Assembly: GCF_933775445.1 (NCBI RefSeq)
Contig: NC_065874.1
Coordinates: 23,134,501-23,198,500, forward strand
Source: Argentina anserina
Lineage: Eukaryota > Streptophyta > Magnoliopsida > Rosales > Rosaceae
Length of the DNA: 64,000 bases
Direction of reading: 5' to 3'
Below are positions 10,643 to 21,749 of the stretch, in pieces (positions within the stretch are counted from its first letter, which is position 1; each line of letters opens with the position of its first letter). The notes below the pieces were generated by a model, which saw only the letters and a program-made list of their open reading frames with translations, was not told the DNA's origin and did no database searches. A program made the position numbers and the translations under genes.

Positions 10643-13600
10643 TGTAACGACCCCAAAATTTCGAGCTTTTAAACTCAAAATTCTAAAGTCGTTAATCACA
10701 AAATAATCTCAATAAAATCGAAATCATTTAAGTGCACAGCAGATCATCACTGAGTTATCAATACAACTCAGAAAACCAATTATTACAACCCAAATTTATA
10801 ATTTACATTACGTAAGTTGGAATGTAATAATCCTCACAATCTCTCACAAAATAGTCACACAAAATCCTCACACAAGTTGGAGGTAAATCACTTCAAGTCC
10901 TCTGAGCGGTCCGTCAATTCCCGCTAATCTACACCTGCGGAGTCATCCACTACACCATCGAATTGGTGCACCGGGATTGTAAACACAAACCCGGTAAGCT
11001 TTACAGCTCGTATGAGTAAAATCAAAATATAATTCGCATATCAAAATATACGAAAGATCACAAAACAACAAATATAAATGCCCTCATGAGTCACTCGTCA
11101 GCCCATCTGGTTGACCCAAGGAAATATGAAATAAAACGTTCATGAGGAAATTAAGTAACCCTTCTGGTTACCCAATGCATTTATAATACGGGTACCAAGA
11201 ACGCTGGTACACATCTGTTACCCCTCTCGTAATACACCGTTGATATTGGATAGCCACCCGCTACCCAACATCCAAAATACACCGAGTACCCATGAGCAGA
11301 TAACCACCCGTTACCTCGCATGCAGTACTAAGGCAGACAGACTAGAGCTCTAACTGTATCGTAACTTTCGCCCGGCCAAAGGCTAGGTTTCGACTTGCCA
11401 AACACGTACAATAATCTCACATCATGTTGTACCAAAAATCAGGTCCGAAGACAATTCACATTTTAACAATCTCAATGTTAAAAATCACGTACAATAATCA
11501 CACATCATATTGCACCACACATCACGTCCGAAGACAAATCACAAGTTTTAACGTTCTCCGTGATAAAATCATGTACAATAATCACTCATCATATTGTACG
11601 TTTTAAAACTTTCACGATATCACCACAATAAAAATCATAACTGTATATTATATAGCAAACTATATATATTCGTATTTATTACCATTTATACAATATATAC
11701 ATAGTCCACTATATCCTATACATGTCATATTTCACCACACATGCTCACTTCACAACTTCCGTCATCGAAATGACTATTTTTAATGAATTAATAACAGTAC
11801 GTAATTTAATGAACTATATATATATATGTACTTATTACCATTATACTGTATATATGTAGTCCACTAAATTATATACATGTTGTAATTCATTTGATAAACA
11901 CACTTGCAAAAATGTTGAATCACCACGAGGGTAGATTCGTAATTCAGTGAGATTTTACTCACCTTAACGACTCGAGCGTAATTCCACAATTCCCGATGAT
12001 AAATCCTTTCCTCGATTTAATGATCACCTTGAAATGATAAGAAAATAATTTAGAATCGTTTCGTAAACCTTTAAATGCCAAAACAGTAATAATCGGTTAC
12101 TGTTCAGCAATTTTCGGTTTTTACGAAATTACTGTTCAGTGTTACTGTTCACTGTTACTATTCCCGGATACGGTACAAATATGCAATTAATACGTATTTC
12201 TGTACGTATAAATATTAATACGTATTTCTGTACGTATAAATATTAATACGTATTTCTGTACGTATAAATATTAATACGTATTTCTGTACGTATAAATATT
12301 AATATGTATTTCTGTACGTATAAATATTAATACGTATTTCTGTACGTATACGTACGATTTAAATGTAAATACAAATTTAGTAAATAAAATTTACTAAATT
12401 ACCCTTTTACAAAAATTACTTTTTACATTTACTGAAAGTAATTTATATTTACATTTACTGAAGGTAAAATTTAATTACATTTACCGAAGTAAATAAAAAT
12501 TACATTTACATTTACCGTACACAGTAAATTACCAAAATGCCCTTCTATCAAAACTGTTTCCACCGCCTTACACGGCGGCGCGTGTGGCACACGCGCCACC
12601 TCCGGCCGGCCGCGCGTGGGGCCCACGCGCCGAGCCCAAAACCGGCGCGTGTGATGTCACCACCACCCCAAAACCATTCTCCTTCCTCCCCTCTTCCTTC
12701 TCACGGCCTTCTGCCGCCCCTAAGCTCCCCCATAACACCACACGCGCCGCCTAAGGCGGCGGTGTTCCACCCTCCTCCACACCTCCGATCCTCCTCCGAA
12801 ATCCTTCAAAAACAATACCTAAATCCTCCCAATCACTCCCAAACATCAAACAATCACACACAAACGTCAAATTCATCAAACCTTACCTAAATCAAACGGT
12901 GGAGCTTCGATCGAGTCGATCGAGTCGATCCCTCGATGAGTTGTCGTTGCGTCGTCTCCTTCGATCGTAGGGGTTGCAGAGGTTGAGGAGTGATGGAGGC
13001 GCACCTGCTCTGTACCCTAGCTTTGTCGGAGAAGAGCTTGAGCGACGGCGACGAAGTGCGGGCCTCGGGTTTGGGCGAGAGAGCGCACGGCGTCACAAGG
13101 AGGTGCTTCGACCTTGGGGTCGACTGCGGAGGTGCTTGCGGTGCTCTCGGAGTGGGCGGTGAGAGGCACGGCGGCCTGGAGGCTGCGATCGCCGGCCTGG
13201 TTTTGTGAGCGAGGGAGGGCTCGTGGAGGAAGAAATCGCGAGAGAAGAGAGAGAAGGAGGGAGAGAGCGGCGGAAATGAAGGGTTTCCTGTTATGGAAAC
13301 CCTAGTTAAAAAATTTTCCTTTTTATACTAGTTTCCAAATCGGAAACTAACTTCCGCCGTGAATAACTTTTACGTACGTCGTCCGATTAGAACGCGTCAC
13401 ATGTCCACGCACTCGTATCGACGAGCTCTACAACTTTCGTGAAGGAAGTTTTCGCAACCGATCGACGAAATAAAAGTCGATATAAACGTTACGGAAATGT
13501 AATGTTTTTCAATTTAAACGTTCCGAGAACGTTTCCGTTTCTCGTTTACTAACGTCGCAACCAAATACGTTCATTCTAATAAAATTCGACATTTTATAGA

Positions 13601-13644
13601 ATTCCAAATCAAACTAACATTGTTTAAAATTTAGGGTTATTACA
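10643..13644. mobile_element. 3.0-kb TG...CA insertion with 5-bp TSD, probable solo LTR
   Basis: It begins TGTAACGACCCCAAAATTT and ends AAATTTAGGGTTATTACA, so it has TG/CA ends within a longer inverted repeat. It is flanked by the 5-bp duplication CTTTT (10638-10642 and 13645-13649). These features and the 3002-bp length fit the large LTR of a Ty3/gypsy chromovirus left after LTR-LTR recombination. No gag or pol is inside. The middle (12540-13300) is GC-rich with ORFs that look accidental; purine-rich sequence follows at 13220-13290. A terminal-inverted-repeat DNA transposon is less likely because of the 5-bp TSD. Confidence 0.7.
12188..12352. repeat. 28-bp tandem array inside the solo LTR
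   Basis: Six consecutive 28-bp copies with unit TAATACGTATTTCTGTACGT plus ATAAATAT. They start at 12188, 12216, 12244, 12272, 12300 and 12328. Only the fifth differs visibly (AATATG). Near-identity means recent expansion. Confidence 0.95.
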
Positions 13645-14294
13645 CTTTTTGTTCGGCGGCCATCTGTGGCGTTTTGTGAATTAAGCGGCCGCCTAGGCGG
13701 TCCTAGGCAGTTCTAGGCGGTCCTAGGCGGCCTTATTCAGTCCTATCAGTCCTAGGCGGTCCTAATCAGTCCTAGGCGGCCCTATTCAGTTCTAGGCGGT
13801 CTAATCAGCCCTATTTAGTCTTAGGCAGTCAACCATCATTTGACATTTAAAAAAAATCTAAAAGAGACCGCAGTTCTCAATCTTTGTCTATTTTTTGAAA
13901 ACTGAATCTCATCAACAAAAGAAGAGAAAAGAAATATGAAAATTAAGTTTGAGTCCGATATTGAATGAGTTAGGAAATAATTTGGAGAGAAAGAAATTGA
14001 GATTTAATATTATTACATTTGTTTCATTATTTATCTTTTATTCAAATATTATTTTATGGACTTTCTACTTAAGTTATGTGAATTTAGACAATTTTAAGTA
14101 TTTTTAAAATTAATATTAAACATCATTATATATATATATATATATTAATTATTAAAATAATCTAAATATATGTATAAAAATAAATAAATATTTAATAATT
14201 TAAAACTGCCTAGGCGCCGCCTAACCGTCTAGGCGTTAGGAGGTGGTTGTCCGCCTGCATACCGCCTAACGCTTTTTAGAACCTTGCCTATAAA

Positions 14295-14930
14295 ACGTGC
14301 TTTAATATGATGATTGAATCAAAGCTTGCAGGTTGAGTTCAAATGTATTCCATGTGAATGAATCAAAGTTTCCATGTTCGAATGTCTTCCACAAAGCTGA
14401 GAAGACGTCTAGGAACAACCGAACCTCCATATTAGTTGCATCGATTACAAGCTTCAAATCACGTACCGTCCACTTCCAAATTGCTGCAGCCTCTATTTTT
14501 TGCAGTGATCAAGCCATCTCTTACCGCCAAAGCTTGAGCCACGGGTACATCAACGGGGAAATGAACTATTGCTTTCTTCTAGCATTTCAAGTCTTTCAAG
14601 CTGACGTGGGACCTGCATACATACAGTCATTTTAGAATTTTCAACAATAGAATTGTGAAAGATAAATTTTTGTTTTGTTTTGTGAGTTGTCTATATGTAG
14701 AAGCATGCATGTGAGTTGCTTCCGTTCTCTTCTTCTTGCACACTGTTATGACAAATGGTCTGCCATGCGGCACCATATCCGGGTTTCAGAAATTAAAGCT
14801 GAAACAACCAAACCACAGAAGCAAGCTAGCAGCTAGGTTTTTATTATCGTCTTTGTCATCCCATACCTACCTCTTTCTTCTGATACACAGTAGCAGGCTC
14901 TCTTGCCAGAACCAGGAGTAGGAAGAAAGA
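14295..14930. other. Intergenic region upstream of the proline-rich gene
   Basis: No convincing gene. A 100-codon frame at 14333-14635 has no family resemblance. The last 250 bp should hold the promoter of the gene at 14934, but no clear TATA box was picked out. Confidence 0.4.
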
Positions 14931-14933
14931 AGA

Positions 14934-15419
14934 ATGTTCCCTCTGAAACTCGCTGTGTTCTTCACAGCACTGTGTTTCTCTGTCTTCTCCAACCTTGTTT
15001 GCATCAAGGAGGTCTCTGGAGACGACACCCTTTCTTCTCCTGTTAACTGTCTCACTTGCAGTACATGTCAGAACCCATGTCCTCCGGCAGGAGGGTACCC
15101 TTTATACACCCCACCTCCACCATCACAGACCGGAGAGTATGCAGCACCGTCACCGCCATCGACATCGCCTCCGCCTCCGTCTCCTCAACAGCCTCGTCAA
15201 GGAAAATGCCCCCCAGGTCAGTATCAGTGCTGCCAAAACCCTCAGGGATACTCCCCTCCAGGCCAGTTTCCTCTTTACCCCACTCCTCCAAGCACCTTTG
15301 GAGGAGGAGGAGGAGGATATGTGCCGTACCCTTATGGTTCGGCTTCTTCGTCTCCTTTGTCGATCTTGCTTACAATTCTTATGATGGTACTGCTCTTCTC
15401 AAATGGTGGTTTCTTTTGA
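14934..15419 (+). CDS. Secreted proline-rich, probably GPI-anchored cell-wall protein
   Basis: Intronless frame of 161 aa from ATG 14934 to TGA 15419. Residues 1-29 form a signal peptide (MFPLKLAVFFTALCFSVFS, then a cleavage region before DDTLSS). A Cys motif CLTCSTCQNPC follows (about 39-49). Then come Pro-rich stretches TPPPPSQ and STSPPPPSPQQP, a second Cys pair QYQCCQN, and a Gly run (6 G) before YVPYPYG. The C-terminus SILLTILMMVLLFSNGGFF is a hydrophobic tail after a small-residue stretch SASSS, which suggests a GPI anchor. Plant genomes often label such proteins extensin-like or PERK-like. The SPPPP motifs could carry hydroxyproline glycans. A polyadenylation-like AATAAA lies at 15490-15495. 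Precise function unknown. Confidence 0.85.
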   Translation: MFPLKLAVFFTALCFSVFSNLVCIKEVSGDDTLSSPVNCLTCSTCQNPCPPAGGYPLYTPPPPSQTGEYAAPSPPSTSPPPPSPQQPRQGKCPPGQYQCCQNPQGYSPPGQFPLYPTPPSTFGGGGGGYVPYPYGSASSSPLSILLTILMMVLLFSNGGFF

Positions 15420-15489
15420 GCTAGGAATGGTGATCTATCATATATGTAGCGCCTTGTTACATGAATGTTCTATATTTGATCTGGTAGGC

Positions 15490-15495
15490 AATAAA
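15490..15495 (+). promoter_or_regulatory. AATAAA polyadenylation-like signal
   Basis: AATAAA 71 bp after the stop codon of the proline-rich gene. The position suits 3'-end formation, though plant signals are loose. Confidence 0.45.
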
Positions 15496-15499
15496 CCCT

Positions 15500-16240
15500 T
15501 CTTAATTGTACTCGTATAGGAACTTCTATTCATACCGGCCATATGATAACTTCTGCAATTTGGGTTGTTAATAATGGTTAAACCGTGAAACTGAGCACTT
15601 GAGCAGGGATGGATCGGATTTCATTCATTCCATATATTCCATGTTAATATATGTACTTAATTGTTAGTTTCTCATTCTTACATTATTCTTTTTATGTGTA
15701 CGTTCAATAGACACATAGTTGTATGCAACGGAATTATCATGAGAAAATCTCATGCGGTGGGAGGTGTTTTCTAGTGCCAAGTAGCGTAAGAAGTAAGAAC
15801 TTCCATGTTTGTACTTTGTAGCTGGCATATGCTAAGTCTTGCTGACAAGAGACTAAGAGAGTGTTACGTTATTCGATCCAAATCGTTTTAACATAGGGAT
15901 AAGCATCTGACCTTCTATTTGAACACAAACTTATCGTTTTTGTCTTTGATCTGATTCACAATATCTATCCGGTTTGTGTAAGAGAATGCCAAAACGTATC
16001 GATTGCTGCATTTTACTCTAGCAAAATTTGAGCTTTATTATTATCAGAATGGTACGAATGAATGGAATGATAGTCGAGAGTCACTACTTAGGTTAACTTG
16101 AAAGGCGAAGATCAATACTTCTAATGGTTGACGTACGTACCTGGACTTTCATAAGTTGGTGAATGATTTAGTACATACGTATATAGGAGGAAGCATAATG
16201 TTTAGATTGAGAAAATAACTTTTGGGTGTAGAGAGTTTAA
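15500..16240. other. Intergenic, nothing recognised
   Basis: AT-rich sequence after the proline-rich gene. No reading frame, repeat end or RNA gene recognised. Confidence 0.4.
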
Positions 16241-16244
16241 CTTT

Positions 16245-16740
16245 GAAACAACCTACGCCCCCCTCTCCTTTCTTCGAGCCCAACTCTCTAGTCTCTACCG
16301 CTCTCTAGCCCTCATTCCTTCATAGTATTGAAAGAGGTATCAACTGCTCAGGGAAGCCTAAACTCCTTACGGTGCTGTACATAATTGTTCACTAAAATTA
16401 TCCCATAGCGTATTTTTTTTAATCTTAGAAGTATATAATAGTCATTACCTAGTACAAAATTTTAGACGTAATTTCCTCCTAAAAAATGCAGGATTGTGGT
16501 AAATGAGTCCATCATATGGATATACTTGGAACAACAAAATTCTCCATAGCCTTCCAAACCCACCACTATATAAATGAAAAGAAAAGCCTAAATTGGAATT
16601 GAAATCACATTTGCCAGGATCAATCCTCTTCCCCAAGCAAGGAAAATACCCCATGTCATATACACAGCAAAGCAATAAAGGTGGTAGCCATCAGGGTTCT
16701 GCAACAAAACGGTACAGAAAAGTAGCATTCTTGCTGTCTA
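16245..16740. other. Low-copy fragment with inverted counterparts at 20510-20640 and 26130-26180
   Basis: On the plus strand, 16250-16310 reads CCTCTCCTTTCTTCGAGCCC and onward, matching the minus strand at about 26130-26180. The segment 16600-16735 matches 20510-20640 in inverted orientation (shared TACCTTTATTGCTTTG-like stretch and AAGAATGCTACTTTTCT). The two blocks keep the same order and relative orientation in both places, so this looks like one half of an inverted duplication. No protein identified. Confidence 0.5.
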
Positions 16741-16939
16741 ATACTGAGCAAATATCAAGCATAGAACACTAGTTGACCCATTTTTGGGAATTATGAAAAA
16801 GGTTAAATGGCTTTGATCAATCTTGTTGTTCTGATTGATCTGAGAGCACATTGTGTGCGGGGCCAGTAGTCTATATCAAATTCTTACTCCCGTAGAACCA
16901 TTTCGTCCAACTTTCCTATGAGGTTACCAAAATATATAT

Positions 16940-19900
16940 ACAAAATGTTTAAATGCTAAGGCGTAACCAATGTGTTTTCGGGAGAGCCTCACCAAGGCAT
17001 AAGCCTTGAGGCAAAATACGTAAGTCTTATGTATAAAACACATATATGTTCATAAGCCTCCCACTCTCACTTGTCCATTTCTAAGCATGATTTACCTTGG
17101 TTTTATTTTAACTAGAACTCATTGTTGCCTGCAAGTCTACATTCTAGTCACTCAAATATACTATTATACCTACGAGTTCATTGATTAGAAATAATCAAAA
17201 ATTAAGAAACCATATATATCAACATTTAAAACATGGCGAGCCATTAATTCAGTTATCAACAATCTAGCATTCTAGCATCATCAATTCACCATTAAGCATC
17301 TCAGATTAGTATACTTATTGACTTGAGTGCACTCAATTATTTGAGACAGAACATCAATATAGTTATCAGCAAGAATCATTCTAAAAATGGCCATGGAAAT
17401 TCATCAATTTAAAACAAAGCATTTGAACATGGACAATAACAACAAACTACAAATATCAATCATTTTATGTTATTATATCATAACAATTTCAAATCGAGAA
17501 AAGAAAGCTTGATTAGAACATCAAATTTATCAAAAATTCTCAAAAGTTCAAAAGGAATTGCAAATCCCAAAATGAAAAAAAAATTACCCTAGTTTTGCAG
17601 GCAGCCTCCTTTACAACTAAATCCTTGAAAAAACCAATGGGCTATTGATGATTTCATCGAAATTCATGTTTGCGAATTTGGATTCAAGAAGTCTAGGTCG
17701 GGGAGGAGGCTGAAGGAAGTTGAAAACAATTGGCTTCTTTTAATCCTTTTGGTTTGACGAGGAAAAAAAACCGCAGAGCGTCCGCCTTAAACACCTCAGG
17801 TCGCGTTTTTTGCGCCTTAAGCGCCTTTGAAACCGTCTGGTTGCCTCACCCGTAATTGGTCTCATCATTTAGCGCGCGGATCGGAAAAATACGCGGAAGC
17901 CTGCAAGCCCGATGGGCTTTTACCTGGCCCGGGCGCCCGGCCCGCGAGAAAACCCGCTTCCGTGGGTATAGCGCCGGGGTTAGTTTAGAGGTGTGAAACC
18001 CGGCCCGTAAAAGCCCGCTAAGAAATAAAATATTATACATGCATATAACATATTATACATATATTAGTTACATGTCTTTTTGGTAATAATTATACTTAAA
18101 AAAATATTATATATGTTAATAATACTAAATTTAAAATTTTATATTTCTTTATATTATAACTTTATAATAGATTTAAAATAAAATTGTAACATAATGAAGC
18201 AACTACATGAAGTATATGAAGTAAACTTCTCGGGATTAATCGACACTAGCTAATGTTATCGGTACTAATATTTAGGGACCCAGTTCAAACTTCATATAAT
18301 TCGGACCTCGTCTGACCGTTAGAATTTCCGGTAAACTGAAAACACCACTAATATGCCCTAAGCGATGACTCATTACCAGAATGCAAATGTCGAAAGTCGT
18401 TTGCATATATGAAATTATCTAATTTTTTTCACCCATCGTGCCCGGTCACACCAAGGAAACTCATTTGGCAAAGTCCCGGTCAATAAGGTTTTAATATGTC
18501 AAAATGTCTCTCTTTTTGTTGACCGTAGGTACAGACGGTCAAATTATGTCCAAAACGAACGAAAATTTTACGGGGTCCCTAAATATATATACCAATCACA
18601 TCTGCTGTTATTAATCGACTGTATTTAGAACCGGAGTTATCGATCGCCGAAGTGTCCACTAATGTATCATAACCTTTATACTAGGTTTAAAATAAAACTA
18701 TCGTATTATGAAGTGACTCTATGAATGAAACTTCTCATGATCAATCGACACTAGCCAATGTGATCGTTACTTATATTTCGTGACCTTGTAAAAATTTCAT
18801 CCAATTCAAACCTTGTTTGACCGTCGAAATTTCCAGTAAACCGAAAACATTACTAATATGTCCTAAGGGACGACTCATTGCAAATATGCAAACGCCTAAA
18901 GCCATTTGCATATCTGAAATTACATAATTTTTGTTACCTATCGTTCACAGTCGTACTAAGGAAACCCATTTGGCAAATCCCCGATCAATGGGGTTTCCAT
19001 ATGTTAAAATGCCACTTTTTTGGTTGACTGTAGGTACGAACGGTCAAACCATGTCCAAAACGGACGAAATTTTTACAAGGTTCCTAAAAATATATTCCGA
19101 TCACATCTACTAGTGTCGATTGACCATAATTCGAACTGGAGTTGTTCATCACCTAAGTGTCCACTAATGTATCATAACTATTATATTAAGTTTAAAATAA
19201 AACTATCACATTATGAAGCGACTATATGAATGAAACTTCTCAGGATTAATCGACACCAGCTGATGTGATCGGTATATATATTTAGTGTCAATTTTAAAAT
19301 TTCATCCAATTCAGACCTCGTTTGACTATCAGAATTTCCGGTAAAACAAAAACACCACTAATATACTTTGAAGGATGATCAATTACCAAGATATGAATGC
19401 CGAAAGCTGTTTACATATTTGAAATCACATAATTTTTGTCACCGAGGCGATCTTGCGTGGTCGCAACGAGGAAACCCATTTGGTAAAGCCCCGGTCAATG
19501 GAGTTTTATTATGTCAAAACACATCTTTTTTGGTTTACTGTAGATACGGACAATCAAACCATGTTCAAAACGGACGAACTTTTTACAGGGTCCCTAAATA
19601 TATATATCGATCACATCTATTGATGTCGATCGACAATATTTCAAAACTAGAATTTATTTGAGACTTTTTTTAGAATGTTTTCTAATAATTCTTTTATCGT
19701 TCCAAACCCTTAAATAAGAGTATTATGTTTTTTTTCTAATATAAGCCCGCAAGGCCCGGCCTGCAAAAGCCCACAAGCCCCGTTTTAGGTGGGTGGGCTT
19801 GGATCTTTATATTTGTGAAAGTATTCGGCCCGGCACTTATTGAAATATACTAAGACCCAGTCTGGTCCGGCCCGGGCCGAGCCCAGCTTGTTGACGAGAC

Positions 19901-19995
19901 CTACCCCTAAAGCACATGAGTTTTCAGCCGCACCTATTGCGCCTCAAGGATTGCGCCTCAAGGTGCGCCTGACGCGCGCCTTTTAAAACCTTTAC
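16940..19995. mobile_element. Repeat mosaic: GCGCCTTAAGGCGC-type element with a nested GGCCCG-ended element
   Basis: The outer sequence begins near AAATGCTAAGGCGTAACC and ends GCGCGCCTTTTAAAACCTTT. It holds runs of GCGCCT/AGGCGC around 16990-17020, 17775-17840 and 19935-19985, typical of a hAT-like non-autonomous repeat. Within it, about 17850-19910, lies an element with GGCCCG-rich ends (TAGAGGTGTGAAACCCGGCC at 17981; rc of GAGACCTACCCCTA at 19909) and a 505-bp tandem array. No transposase and no certain target duplication was found. Confidence 0.6.
18185..19650. repeat. Tandem array of about three 505-bp units
   Basis: A unit containing a CTTCTC...AATCGACACTAGC...GATCG block recurs with CTTCT at 18226, 18731 and 19236, exactly 505 bp apart each time. 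Other shared marks per unit are GAAATTTCCRGTAAAC, a GGTCAA...TGTCCAAAACG block and TAAATATATAT. Units differ by scattered substitutions. It lies inside the GGCCCG-ended element. Confidence 0.85.
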
Positions 19996-20039
19996 AAATT
20001 AACCATATGATGCTGCTGAGACAAATAATCAACTTAAAA

Positions 20040-20425
20040 GAGGCTTTTCTGCATCAAACTCACTTTCCCAGTAAATCCCTTCTGGAAACCCTTCATTGCC
20101 TTTAGCCCATAGGAAAAAGTAGTCCAGTAAACATAAGGCACATACCAGCAAGGCTAAAAGAAATTTATACAAATTCAGATTAATTTAATACTTTGGTTAT
20201 GGCATTTACAGTTCTACACTGAGCTGTAAAATTATAATGAGTATGGAATTAGAAGATAGTTGAAGTACCTTCCAACACTGATGATTCTCCCAAGGTAATG
20301 ACTTAGAGAACAACTGAATAGACAGTTCCATTGGGGCTAAACATTGACACCAAAACAGGTCCTCTCTTATTCATTGCCCACCCATTGAAGCTAATACAAG
20401 CTCAACTCACTGTACCTTCCTGTGA
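20040..20425 (-). pseudogene. WAT1-related (EamA/nodulin MtN21-type) transporter remnant, C-terminal end
   Basis: Minus strand. One exon (about 20425-20272) reads SFNGWAMNKRGPVLVSMFSP and GTVYSVVL-stop-VITLG, then ISVG. After a GT-AG intron (about 20160-20271) the last exon reads LAGMCLMFTG, then LWAKGNEGFPEG and ESEFDAEKPL. This is the C-terminal end of plant WAT1-related membrane transporters (last two helices plus cytosolic tail). It is broken: at least two in-frame stops in the first exon and a frameshift between MFTG and LWAKG. The N-terminal eight or so helices are absent here. It sits directly beside the repeat mosaic ending at 19995. Confidence 0.8.
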
Positions 20426-20674
20426 AATAGAAAGTTACAAAAGAAAAAAAAATCACGTTAACAGTTCAATTTTGCAAAACTCTGTTCACGTTAATTAAAA
20501 CCGATGTAGCAAGTTAGACAGTAAGAATGCTACTTTTCTTTACTTTTTTTTGCAGAACCATGATGCCTACTACCTTTATTGCTTTGTTGTGTATGACTTG
20601 GGGATAATCTCTTGCTTGCGGAAGAGGATGCATCTGAATAGGCTTTTGTTTTTTTTTTTTTTTGTAGTTCCAAG

Positions 20675-21741
20675 CAATGTTCTAAATATCGGATATATCG
20701 GCCGATATATCGCTAATATTTAGAAAACGATAAGATAAGATGCATATCGGGATAATATATCAGTCAACGCGATATTTTATGTCAAAGCCCAATATATCGG
20801 GGTTTGACCTGATATTTCGGTAGTTTTTTTTAACTTTGGTTGTTTTCGTTTGAAGGAAAATTTAAAGAAGTTGCTTCAGATTTGGATTCGAACTTTTGAA
20901 GCATCAGTTCGTCAAGATGATGAAGGAGACGGCGGAACTAAGTCTAAGAGGAACTGAAGAAGAAGAAAAACGGAAGAACGGGTTTGGCGTCGTGAAGACG
21001 AAGTTGAGGACTGCGGCTGCTGGAGTTAAGCTTAGGTAAAAACCCTTCCACCCCTTCTAGGTTTCACAATGGATTGTTAGAGGGCTCTTGTAATTGAAAT
21101 AACAGATTGAGTTATGAATTGGATTAAGTTCTGATTTGGATTGAGTTCGGGGTTATCATTTATGTTGTAATTGATTTATGATTTGGGAGATTGGTTTCTA
21201 AAGCTTCAAACAATGGAACTAAAAGAAAACCTTCCTTCACTACATTCTCTTCTTGTACCTCTAAACCCAGATTTTTTTTCTTCTGCTCTTCCGAAATTCC
21301 AAATACACGTTTTCTCTATAAATTTAGGATTGTCAACTGATGCAACAAGCACAACAAATGATAGAGTTGTGATGTTGTGCATATGCTTAATTTATATCAA
21401 GTTGAATCAATACTTTTGGACGAACACTATAGTTGTAAAACATGCTACATGTTTGTTTTCAAGATAAGCAAAAAGCTACACATGCCATTGATGCCAGGAA
21501 GAGACTTGGAATGGAAAAAGAGAGAGTTAAAAACAAGTCTCCATGGTTTGGACTTTGGAATGAGAAACATACCAATTTATTTGGTACATTTTGAAATATA
21601 AATCTATAAAATACACTATATTTAATTAAAATTAATAAATCTGATATTTCCGATATATTCCATTATATCATCGATATATCCCCGATATATCATTTTTTTT
21701 CTCGACTAATACGATGCCGATAAGCGATATTTAGACCATTA
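20675..21741. mobile_element. hAT-like element of 1067 bp, possibly with a captured exon
   Basis: Begins CAATGTTCTAAATATCG and ends CGATATTTAGACCATTA, an imperfect inverted repeat. It is flanked by GTTCCAAG (20667-20674) and GTTCCAAA (21742-21749), an 8-bp duplication with one mismatch. Both ends are rich in CGATATAT motifs. The interior holds an ATG-led exon-like stretch (20917-21035) and no transposase. Confidence 0.75.
20917..21035 (+). other. Exon-like stretch inside the hAT-like element
   Basis: ATG-led frame of 39 codons (MMKETAELSLRGTEEEEKRK, then NGFGVV...), followed exactly by a GTAAAA donor-like site. Its base composition is more balanced than the AT-rich element around it. This could be a gene fragment captured by the transposon or chance. 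No family recognised. Confidence 0.35.
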
Positions 21742-21749
21742 GTTCCAAA

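Larger units (their letters stand above)
10577..14286. mobile_element. Non-autonomous hAT element, interrupted by a 3.0-kb insertion
   Basis: The element starts CAGTGTTATAAAAAACG and ends CTTTTTAGAACCTTG. The ends are an imperfect terminal inverted repeat and are flanked by a perfect 8-bp target duplication CCTATAAA (10569-10576 and 14287-14294), the hallmark of hAT transposons. Without the nested insertion it is about 700 bp. Its interior has many CCTAGGCGG-type blocks (13680-13830, 14205-14270) and an AT-rich centre, and no transposase. Related copies lie at 29212-29349 and 55821-56427. Confidence 0.85.

Noticed and set aside
12537..13305. Several GC-rich frames (up to 117 codons) inside the 3.0-kb insertion
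   Set aside because: Compositional, Pro/Arg/Ser-rich, overlapping on both strands, with no motifs.
14995..15424. Overlapping frames (129 and 122 codons, and 79 on the minus strand) in the proline-rich gene
   Set aside because: They are other frames of a low-complexity Pro-rich gene. Only the 14934 frame has a signal peptide and a GPI tail.
16445..16675. Minus-strand frame of 76 codons and a related plus-strand stretch at 20545
   Set aside because: The two homologous stretches do not keep the same frame open, so selection on a protein is unlikely; treated as duplicated non-coding DNA.
18185..19650. CRISPR-like or satellite array
   Set aside because: Units are 505 bp and directly tandem without unique spacers, in a plant genome; it is an internal array of a mobile element.
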